Positions 55,504 through 64,000 of a stretch of DNA of 64,000 nt are shown here, piece after piece. The DNA comes from Ilyonectria destructans (lineage: Eukaryota; Ascomycota; Sordariomycetes; Hypocreales; Nectriaceae): the NCBI GenBank assembly GCA_020740775.1, contig JAHEWK010000039.1, positions 62,001 through 126,000 on the forward strand, given 5' to 3'. The number at the start of each line of letters is the position of its first letter. Position 1 is the stretch's first letter. Position numbers and translations under genes: made by a program. The notes under the pieces are model-generated. The model saw only the letters and a program-made list of their open reading frames with translations. It did not search any database and had not been told where the DNA came from.

Positions 55504-56164
55504 CTACGCGTATGTGGTCAGGTTATTCTGAGATCGACGTCTCCTAATAGGAAAGCATCTAATCGGATGCTCTATCGGGTCGGTCGCAGGAAAGAATGGT
55601 GGCAAGGCATCGATGAGGCCTGTGGCCGATCGTCAATTGGCGTAGTGGAAGACTGAGGTCAGACAAGGATCGGAATAACAGTCAAAAATAGTCTCGTAAA
55701 AATCTCTCAAAAATTAAGGGCAAAAGCTCGGTATTTTCTTGAGCCAAGAGCTCGGGGAGCTCTTGTCTCTCTCTCTCAGAAGGGAAAAATTCAATGATGA
55801 AAACGCGATGATCTCCCCTTCCCAGTGTGCGCGGCTTCCGTCCCTACTTATCTCCCAATTAGACCCCTGCTAGCAACCAGCCAGCCCAATGTCACAGACC
55901 GCCCGTCACACTATATAGCTTATAATAAATATATAATACATTTTCTATAATTAGTTATAGTGATTTTAAAAACTAGCATTTTAGTCGATTTTGGTGGGGG
56001 CGGGTGGTTCGTTACTGGGTTGGTTCGTTACTGTTGAGATACAATCTGCAAAAGTAATGGGTACCGGTATTGTATTGTATACCACAATCGATCAACATCA
56101 TCATCACTGTATTGATCCCGAGGACAGCCCCCTGGTCCATGAAGGCATTTTATCCTGAATCGAT
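55504..56164. other. Intergenic, AT-rich, no gene seen
   Basis: Contains a pyrimidine-rich tract (TCTTGTCTCTCTCTCTC, about 55762) and a run of TATA/ATAAT near 55915-55950. It might include an old solo LTR, but I cannot pair any ends. Confidence 0.35.
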
Positions 56165-56345
56165 TATTTATCTTCTGGCCTACTTCTCGAAATCTCATTA
56201 TTTATCTTCTTTATAACTTTTGAAATACCCACCCGGTAGCCGCCTGGCGGAGATTCAGGCCTTTGGCGGATGTCTGGTGTTGCAAACCTACGGAAGTCCA
56301 TATTGCAGACTGGGCCAAAAGTGTACCCTGGCCTCAACCAAGCTA
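56165..56345 (-). repeat. LINE 5' leader scrap, inverted
   Basis: Reverse strand reads AGGGTACACTTTTGGCCCAG and ATATGGACTTCCGTA, the same as the leader of the LINE at about 57866-57905. It also shares TGGCGGAGATT-type sequence with the scrap at 35340-35560. Confidence 0.7.
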
Positions 56346-56754
56346 GGGTCACACCCAAGATGTGTCCACGCACGACTTCAATAGAAGGATACCCCTAGAT
56401 AATACATATCTCATCAATGTCATTTTGAACGATAAACAATGACGTTCGCGGTCTCTATTCTTCAATGTGTATACAATCTCTTTCTTGGACTTGAAGTTGT
56501 AGAAACCGGCAAGAAGAATCTTCTCTAGCCCCTTCTTCATCGCCAAAGAAATCTGGGTTAGTATCAACTCAGTTTATACAGCATACAGAGGTTTGTTGAC
56601 ATGTTGTCCCTTTGTTTATTTACTTCCTCAGCCGCCCTTACCTGGTTGCTGACATATACTTTGCCGATCTTAGGTTAGCTTACTGTCGCCACAGCATCAG
56701 GATCTTCTTGCCCCACTGCTTCATTTCCTCACAACCTTCGCACTTGTTGTGTCG

Positions 56755-57039
56755 ATGCCTCAACCAATTACTTCTATGGCGACGATGATCCCGGACTCTA
56801 CCGATTTGACTCCTGCTGGGCTGAAGACACAGGAGGAGAAGTTGATCAATGGCGGCTTCCCCCCAGCCCGACTTGCAGCCCTCCCAACGAAGGTACTGGG
56901 TGTGAATACCCGGACTTTCACATATGGCGGCCCTCAGCCTACATCAAATCCCGACCTAACTATCTGGGCCCTTGGGAATGCCTTGAAGACATGTTCAAAT
57001 AAGGTCTTAGATCTAATAGACCTAAGCAAGGTTGGTTGA
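56755..57039 (+). CDS. Hypothetical protein, 94 codons, possibly a first exon
   Basis: ATG 56755 (MPQPITSMATM) to 57039. Mid-part TPAGLKTQEEKLINGGFPPA and NPDLTIWALGNALKTCSNKV look like real coding sequence. The frame ends just after AAG|GTTGGTTG, a possible splice donor, so this may be an exon of a longer gene. Convergent with the frame at 57048-57563. No family recognised. Confidence 0.35.
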   Translation: MPQPITSMATMIPDSTDLTPAGLKTQEEKLINGGFPPARLAALPTKVLGVNTRTFTYGGPQPTSNPDLTIWALGNALKTCSNKVLDLIDLSKVG

Positions 57040-57047
57040 TTCTTCCT

Positions 57048-57563
57048 TCATTGTGACCCCATGTCGCTTTTCTTTTTTTTAACCTGCATTAGCCTGTTCG
57101 ACAACTTGAGATCCGCATGAGGCCTAAGGTCTTTGGTCAAGAAAAGAGGCCATGTACAGTTACATTCAATGGCAGCCAAGGCCTGAATGTGAATGACGAT
57201 GGATTCTGTCGTAGAGGGCGACTTCTGGCCGGCTTGGCCGTGGTCCTGTTGTATACTCTCCTCCCGATTGTATTGTGCCTGAAAAATGGCCATCTGGTAG
57301 TTCTCAGGTGGTGGACGAGAAGTTGGGACTGTCAAGGCTTGCTGTGACGGTTTGACTCGTCGACGGGGGTTGGGGGAATCCGCCGTGAGGTCAATTGGGT
57401 TGTTGGAACGAGCATTGTTGATGGGGGCATTAGAGAAAAATTGGTTACAATGAGGACAGTAAGGGGCTGTAGGAAACTGGGCTTGAATGTCGGTGTGTGG
57501 CGTGCCGCCCCCAGTTGTGATATCTGGGCAGCTTGGGCAGAACGGAGTGAGAGAGGGAGCCAT
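57048..57563 (-). CDS. Hypothetical Cys-rich protein, 171 aa
   Basis: Minus-strand frame from ATG 57563 (MAPSLTPFCPSCPD). Two CxxC pairs (CPSC and CPHC, about 30 residues apart) suggest a zinc-binding ribbon, followed by NNPIDLTADSPNPRRRVKPS, a low-complexity stretch, and a C-terminal AALAAIEC-like helix ending in KKKKSDMGSQ. I do not recognise it. It ends nine bases from the convergent frame 56755-57039. Confidence 0.4.
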   Translation of the reverse strand: MAPSLTPFCPSCPDITTGGGTPHTDIQAQFPTAPYCPHCNQFFSNAPINNARSNNPIDLTADSPNPRRRVKPSQQALTVPTSRPPPENYQMAIFQAQYNREESIQQDHGQAGQKSPSTTESIVIHIQALAAIECNCTWPLFLTKDLRPHADLKLSNRLMQVKKKKSDMGSQ

Positions 57564-57932
57564 TGGAAGGTTGTGATGAGATTGAAAGAGATTGAAAGGC
57601 AGACAAGACACAGTAATGCGCATTAATGCGCTTTTGAGCTACGTTGCTGGTTGCCCAGTTATCCTCTTCTTAGTGATCGCCTCTCTGACCGGGATCAAGT
57701 CGTTGCCACGATAGCAACTCATTGACCCCCGACTTCTTCATAGACCGTGTCTTTATCTGACTATCTATCTAAGCAGATATGACCCATGTCAGTATTTAGT
57801 TAAGTGTAATCTTAAAGTGACGATGGTGTGGACCTAGCAAGCATTGGGTGGGTAGTTGGGATCAGGGTACACTTTTGGCCCAGTCTTCGATATGGACTTC
57901 CGTAAAACCCCGCTTCAGACGTCATTGTCGTC

Positions 57933-59199
57933 ATGGAAGACGAACCGGATGTTCCGGGCGGGGGATATCATCGTCCCCTGCGTAAAAGGACCAGAACGAC
58001 GAGGGCATTGGAATCCGAGCAGCAAAATGGTGATATGGAATGGCAGGAAGAGGAGAGCAGTGAGGGAGCTCTGAGTCACACCAGAACTAAGAAAAGGACC
58101 ACGCCTAAGGCAGCTGGCAGCATGACGGAGGCAATCCAGGGTCTGAAACGACTCCTAGAACAAGACTTCAATAAGAGAATGGAAACGATGAAGGCAGAGT
58201 TTCAGCTTGAGTTTACAAAACTTAGCGACCGCATGGCTGAGGAAGTCACTAGGACCACGGCCCAGATGGCACAAGAATTATCACAAGTCCGAGAGCAGCT
58301 TACCCAGGTTTGCAGCGAGTTGGAGCTGACCCGGCTACAACTGGACACCTTAAACAATGCTCATGTGGCAAGATCGCCTAGTCAGACATATGCAGATGTT
58401 GCCAGAATGACACCTGCTAGTATCACCACTCAAACTCCATCCACGGTTCGATCGGCAACCCCGGAACCGGTGTTCTGCACGGTACACATCCAGAGTGCCC
58501 GAGGATCATATTGGAGATACTACACCAGCAGTGCTCCGCAGGACCATTGAACAGGAAATGCGAACGTCTAGCGACCAACCTAGTTGGCGATGCGTTGCAG
58601 TGACCAGAGATGGACGAAATACCAACCGCCTGAGGGTCATCGGTAGGAACGAGGAAGAACTGAAGAGGATCAAGGCGATCATCGAGGCCAAGAAGGCTCC
58701 AGGTGCGAGAGTCCTCCGAGACCAACTGTACCCAGTCAAAGTTGACAACATCAACCGTGCTGCCGTCCTCGACCAGGAAGGAGAGGTCCTCCCTGGAGCA
58801 ATGGAAGCCTTGGGCCAGGAGAACGAAGTCCAGATTGCCAAGATGGCCTGGTTGAGTCGGAAAGACAGCGTAAAGACATACGGATCTATGGTGGCATACC
58901 TTACCAAAAACAGCGATGCTAGGAGACTCCTACAGGAACGCTACTTCCTTGCAGCCGGTGAATCGGCGTACACCAGCGCGTTCGAGCGGAGAACCGGACC
59001 GATACAATGCTACAACTGCCAGGAGCTTAGCCATAAGGCATCCTCGTGCAGCAAGAATCGTGTATGTGCAAGGTGCGCCGCCGAAGGCCATCATCATAGT
59101 GAGTGCCAGGCGCAGGTACCTAAGTGTGTACCCTGTGGTGGCCCCCATGAGTCGTTCAGTCGAAATTGCCCGAAACTCTACCCTACTCGACATGAGTAG
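57933..59199 (+). pseudogene. LINE ORF1 (Gag-like), one frameshift
   Basis: Starts MEDEPDVPGGG. A long helical, coiled-coil-like region (GLKRLLEQDFNKRMETMKAE onward) is followed by the phase change near 58485: the frame reading PEPVFCTV continues as TSRVPEDHIGD in the next phase, consistent with loss of a single base. The C-terminal third carries zinc knuckles [28 protein letters not shown] and [18 protein letters not shown]1 proteins bind the element RNA. The stop at 59197-59199 overlaps the ORF2 start (ATGAGTAG), suggesting reinitiation after ORF1 translation. Confidence 0.85.
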
Positions 59200-62100
59200 A
59201 ATGTTTCAGGCAATCCAACTGAATGTGAGAAAACAGGATATGGTACACGAGAGCCTAATGAACGACAAGCAGCTCCAAGACTTTGCAGTTGTAGCGATTC
59301 AGGAATCACAGGCACGGAAAATCGACGGCAAACTGCTGACAGCCCCTATGGGACACACCAGGTGGATCAAAATGGTTCCAACAGTTTGGAGGGAGGGCAG
59401 ATGGCCGATACGGAGCATGCTGTGGGTGAACAAGGATGTGGAAGCAGAGCAGATACCGATAGAGACGCCGGACATGACGGCAGCCATCATACGTCTCCCG
59501 GAGCGGACGGTTCTGGTGATATCAACGTACGTGCCGGGAGGGGATCCTCAGGCTTTACGAGACACTTGCGACACCTTACGCCAGGTCATCTTGGACACAA
59601 GAGGAGAGGCTGGCAGGCTTGTGGATGTGATGGTTGTCGGAGACTTCAACCAGCACGACCAGTTGTGGGGAGGAGATGATGTTTCTTTAGTAAGACAAGG
59701 CGAAGCGGATCAGATCATTGACCTCATGAACGAGTTTGGTCTCACCAGCTTGCTCCCCAGAGGAACGAAGACGTGGAGTAGTGGAGGCTTTGCAACAACG
59801 GTCGACTTGGTCCTGGCTTCGGAGGAGTTGACGGCCTCGACCGTCAAATGCGCAATACATAGGACAGAGCACGGCTCGGATCATCAGGCGATTAACACGG
59901 TCTTCGACATTTTGGTTCCCCAGCCAAAACAGCAGAATCGACTTCTCCTAAAGAATGCGCCTTGGAAAGAAATCAACGCAAGAATTGCAAGCACGCTAGG
60001 GACGATGCCGTCGGAAGGCACGGTACAGGAGAAGACTGACAAATTGATGTCGGTGGTTATGGAGGCGGTGCATTCCCTGACACCAAGAGCCAAGCCTTCG
60101 CCGTACGCTAAACGGTGGTGGACGGCAGATCTGACGCAGCTTCGTCAGATATACACGTACTGGAGGAACCGCGCTCGGTCCGCGAGACGGGTAGGATGGG
60201 CGAGGATGGAACTGGAAGAGATAGCGAAAGGGGCCTCGAAGCAGTATCATGACGCCATCAGGCAACAAAAGAAAAAGCATTGGAACGAGTTTCTGGCGGA
60301 CAACGATAACATCTGGGAGGCAGCTAAGTACCTGAAGTCCGGCGATGACACGGCATTCGGCAAAGTTCCGCAGCTAATCAGGGCGGACGGAACAACTACA
60401 ACTAACTACAGAGAACAAGCTGAAGAGTTGCTGTCCAAGTTCTTCCCTCCCTTGCCGACCGACATCAAAGACGAATGCGCCAGGCCTCAGAGAGCCCCTG
60501 TGACGATGCCTGACATCACGATGGAGGAGGTAGAACGACAACTCTTCGCGGCAAAATCATGGACGGCGCCTGGAGAAGATGGATTACCGGTGATTGTGTG
60601 GAAACAGGTGTGGCCGGTGGTCAAACATCAGGTGATGGCCATCTTCCGAGCGTCCTTAGATGAGGGAATACTACCCGATCAATGGAGGCATGCAAAGATC
60701 ATACCGCTAAAAACGTCCGGCAAAGAGGACTACACGATTGCAAAGGCGTGGCGACCAATTTCACTTCTAGCTACTCTCGGCAAAGTATTGGAATCGGTAG
60801 TCGCAGAACGTATCTCACATGCGGTGGAATCATACGGCTTGCTCCCGACGAATCATTTTGGAGCCCGTAAACAACGATCAGCAGAGCAAGCTCTTCTACT
60901 CCTGCAGGAGCAAATCTATGCTGCCTGGCGAGGTCGACGGATCGTAAGCCTGGCCAGTTTTGATGTCAAGGGAGCTTACAATGGAGTATGTAAGGAGAGG
61001 CTGCTTCAGAGACTGAAAGCACGTGGCATCCCGGAGAAACTACTCCAGTGGGTTGAGGCGTTTTGCTCCAATCGTACGGCAACGATCCAAATCAATGGAG
61101 AGTCATTAGAAACTCGAGACCTACCACAGGCAGGCCTACCCCAAGGCTCTCCGCTCTCTCCAATCTTGTTCCTTTTCTTCAACGCAGATTTGGTACAGCG
61201 TCATATCGACAGCAACAGAGGAGCGATCGCATTCGTGGACGATTTCACAGCCTGGGTCACAGGGCCAACGGCACAAAGCAACCGCGAGGGTGTCGAGTCA
61301 ATCATCGAAGACGCGTTGGATTGGGAGAGGAGAAGCGGCGCGACGTTTGAGGCGGACAAGACGGCTATCATACACTTCACTCGGAGAGACTACAAAACCG
61401 ACTCAAAACCTTTCACAATCAAGGGACAGGTGGTTCAACCGAAAGACCATGTCAAGATCCTAGGAGTCGTCATGGACGCCGGGCTCAAGTACAAGGAACA
61501 TATTGCGAGGGCAGCCTCTAAGGGTTTGAAGGCAGCAATGGAACTGAAGAGGCTAAGGGGCTTGTCGCCAGCAACAGCAAGACAATTATTCACAGCTACA
61601 GTAGCCCCAGTTGTGGACTATGCCTCCAACGTGTGGATGCATCGGGTCAAAGACAGACTCAAAGGACCGATCAACAGGGTTCAGAAAGCGGGAGCACAGG
61701 CAATTGTTGGGACGTTTAGTACCGTGGCGACAAGCGTGGCAGAAGCAGAAGCCCACATTGCTCCAGCACAGCAAAGGTTTTGGAAGAGGGCAATCAAGAT
61801 GTGGACGAATATCCACACCTTGCCCGATACCAATCCTCTTCGCAGAATGACATCTCGCATACGAATGTTCAGAAGATCTCACCGGTCACCGCTCTACCAG
61901 GTAGCAACGACTCTAGTAGATATCCCAATGGAAGAGCTGGAAACCATTCAACCACTTACGTTAGCGCCATGGGAAGAACGAGTGGAAGCTACTACCGATG
62001 GGACAGCAGCGAGAGAGGCAGAAGCAGGTTGGGCCATACGCGTCGCGGTGAGCAGCTCCGCGCGGAACGGCATAGTAGGTGTTGGCGGAGCAATCCAGAT

Positions 62101-62949
62101 TCCGTTGTCCATGCGAGGCGGTCCGAAACTCCAGACCTTCTCGTTCACCCTTGGTCTGAGAACAGAACAGAACCCGTACAGCGGAGAACTTGCGGCGATG
62201 GAATATGCTTTGAGGCGAGCCTTACCATACTTCAAATATCGCAGCGTCGCACTGATCACGAGCAACAAAGCTGCTGCGCTCTCACTCAAGCAACCCCTTC
62301 GGCAATTTGGACAAGAATATATACGCTGTATTTACGATTTGATTGAGGAGCTACGGATGATGGAAACATTGTGAAAGTTCTGTGGCTACCCTCAAGTGCC
62401 GAGAACAAGCTTCTCAAGCATGCCAAGGAGGAGGCTCGGAAGGCGACACAGCAAGGAACCATGCCCGAAAAACAGTGCTCTAGCATGCGGTCAACGACAC
62501 TCAGAATTGCGCAATCGAAAGTCGACGCTAATAGGACACTGCCGGAAAAAGTTGGAAGACACTCCAAGCGAATAGGCGCAGCACTGCCAGGCAAACACAT
62601 GAAACAACTCTATGACTAGCTATCATGGAAGGAAGCGAATGTGCTGGCGCAACTCAGAACGGGCATGGCAAGACTAAACTCGTACCTCTTTCACATCAAA
62701 GCGATATCATCGGACCAGTGTGATTGTGGACAAGCGAGAGAGACAGTTGAACACTTCCTCTTCCGATGCCGAAAGTGGACGGCATACCGTACAGAGATGC
62801 TTCAATGCACTAGCACCCAGAGGAGCAATGTCTCTTTTTATCTTGGAGGAAAGTCACCATCTGATGACCAAAAATGGACGCCAAACATGAAGGCCGTTCA
62901 AGCGACAATCCGATTTGCATTGGCCACAGGCCGCCTCGATGCAAGCTAA
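59192..62949 (+). pseudogene. LINE ORF2: endonuclease, reverse transcriptase, RNase H; one frameshift and one stop
   Basis: ATG 59192 ([15 protein letters not shown]). The APE-type endonuclease covers about residues 1-225 ([30 protein letters not shown]). The reverse transcriptase has [31 protein letters not shown] and the catalytic AFVDDF near 61240. RNase H starts at [11 protein letters not shown] with the second acidic site in [10 protein letters not shown]. The phase changes near 62360 (one base lost; the following phase gives [14 protein letters not shown]), and a TAG at 62617-62619 interrupts the last part, which ends with CDCGQARETVEHFLFRC, the C-terminal finger of this clade. Three point events separate it from an intact enzyme. 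Confidence 0.87.
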
Positions 62950-63339
62950 CTAGGGAGACAGGCCTCTCTCTATCAACCCCCTTACACCCCTACTATTTCA
63001 ACTTCACCCCACCCTCACCCCATGCCAAAATAGCGAACACCGCTTCAGCCGCCGTGGATAGGACACTGAACACTTGAAGAATAGGCTTCAAGCTAGTTCG
63101 CCGTTACTACTAACCCATGGGAACCCGCAGAGCAGAAGGAATACACGACAGGCAAAGGAAATACAAGCAACAAGAGGACTCAATATGGGCTGAAGAAGAC
63201 CATGACACAATTTGGGCAATGTACGTGTATGTTAGTAATTAGTGCCCTTTCGGCTCTAGTGCCGCCGGGCGTAATAAATTGTATTGTATTATTATAGCAG
63301 GATAGCAGAGATGATATCAGGATAGCATATCAGGATAGG

Positions 63340-63911
63340 CAAGTCTGGTCGTCACAGCAAGTGATGGGAGTTGCGAAGAGACAACCTCCAGAGTATTGCT
63401 TTCGTTGGATGAAGCAGCTTGGCGCTGCTGCCGCGTGCTTGAAGGGCTTGGACTGGCCCACTGTGACATTCGTCCTGGGAACATGCTTTCGTGTCAATCT
63501 GGACATGTGAAGCTAGCAGACTTTGACCGTACTCTCAAGATAGGAGAGGACATGTTGTCCGGAACGGAGCCATTCGCAAGATTTCTTGGCGATGAAGGCG
63601 GCCTAGATCGCGGGACGTATGGAAAGGCTGGTTGCCGGACAGAACAGTTCGCCATTGGGTCGGTCTTTTATTCATTGACCCGCGGCTACGACCCGTTCGA
63701 GGACGAATGGTGGGGTCGCGATCACCGTCCCATTCGTATGCAGAAGCTACGGAAGATGGAGTTTCCCCTAACAGGGCACTCGGAATGCGATGATATTATA
63801 TGGAATTGCTGGCATGACCGATACAAGTCCATCACAGAACTCTCTGCCGACATTGCAGCTTTGGATGGAAATGCCTGGAAAGGTCACTTGCGAGGGGGAT
63901 CTTCTTTGTAA
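63340..63911 (+). pseudogene. Protein kinase-like fragment, frameshifted
   Basis: A 5' piece in one phase (PPEYCFRWMKQLGAAAAC) continues after about 63438 in another phase as LEGLGLAHCDIRPGNML, consistent with one lost base. HCDIRPGN is the catalytic loop and ADFDRT replaces the DFG motif. The C-lobe continues with TEQFAIGSVFYSLTRGYDPF and ends at 63911. A plausible continuation (MQECETIARRR) follows in another phase near 63920. The N-lobe is missing because the LINE lies immediately upstream. Fungi have many such small kinase-like genes. Confidence 0.7.
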
Positions 63912-64000
63912 AGCAAGGATGCAGGAGTGCGAGACGATAGCTCGACGCCGCGCGACGTGGGAGATGAGCATGAGCTCGGCATTAGTAGCCTATGGTGGAC

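Larger units (their letters stand above)
57850..63295 (+). mobile_element. Tad1-like LINE, nearly full length
   Basis: 5.4 kb: leader from about 57850, ORF1 (57933-59199), ORF2 (59192-62949), a ~340-bp 3' UTR and an A/T-rich tail (GTAATAAATTGTATTGTATT near 63270-63290). ORF1 has three zinc knuckles and ORF2 has endonuclease, reverse transcriptase, RNase H and a C-terminal Cys/His finger, the Tad1 arrangement. I find only two one-base deletions and one TAG, and no dense RIP, so it inserted fairly recently. It lies directly upstream of a broken kinase gene. I could not identify a target duplication. Confidence 0.88.

Noticed and set aside
55660..55960. Solo LTR beside the acyltransferase fragment
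   Set aside because: T/C-rich and LTR-like in flavour, but no TG...CA ends with a 5-bp duplication could be paired.
58916..59191. Extended N-terminus for LINE ORF2 upstream of 59192
   Set aside because: It overlaps the zinc-knuckle region of ORF1 in another phase; endonuclease homology begins right after ATG 59192.
1..64000. CRISPR array or prokaryotic operon features
   Set aside because: Tandem repeats present are minisatellites inside eukaryotic elements; introns and gene content are fungal.

Overview
The window looks like an accessory, repeat-dense region of a filamentous ascomycete. The evidence is short spliceosomal introns (about 49-71 bp), a HET-domain gene, an NWD/NACHT NLR-like gene, a beta-tubulin with ascomycete-like early introns, and many transposons whose reading frames are broken mainly by CAG/CAA/TGG to TAG/TAA changes, as expected from repeat-induced point mutation (RIP).

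Layout. 1-11363: an NWD-NACHT NLR-like gene on the minus strand is cut inside its NACHT domain by a hAT element (258-9621, 8-bp target duplication), which itself carries a Copia retrotransposon (2911-9443, identical 129-bp LTRs). 12385-17289: an unrecognised 481-codon minus-strand gene is cut by a second, decayed hAT (13758-17139, 8-bp duplication) and carries three nonsense codons. 17290-18965: an AT-rich divergent intergenic region with a ~105-bp minisatellite. 18966-25994: a RIP-decayed Helitron Rep/helicase. 26092-26513: a MULE-type MITE. 27146-28868: an intact 7-exon beta-tubulin paralogue with Ala at residue 198. 29249-34942: a second Helitron Rep/helicase, apparently intact (three exons, 1863 aa). 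35.3-39.2 kb: a LINE 5' scrap, a Helitron helicase fragment and a third hAT with one nonsense codon. 39.2-45 kb: a LINE fragment split by an IS3EU-like element with a 6-bp target duplication. 45-47.8 kb: a MULE. 49173-50972: an intact HET-domain gene. 52.3-54.7 kb: a Fot/pogo element beside an acyltransferase fragment. 57.85-63.3 kb: a nearly full-length Tad-like LINE. 63.3 kb to the end: a broken protein-kinase fragment.

The host-type genes (NLR, HET, kinase) are typical of fungal nonself-recognition or accessory islands. Two of the three intact multi-domain genes, the beta-tubulin and the second Rep/helicase, each have a copy of the same dispersed repeat just upstream of the start codon and in the same orientation. 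This repeat is either a Helitron 5' terminus or a mobile promoter-like sequence. Several ancestral reading frames can be rejoined exactly at target-site duplications, so the nesting order is clear: NLR before hAT-1 before Copia; LINE fragment before IS3EU-like; unknown gene before hAT-2.
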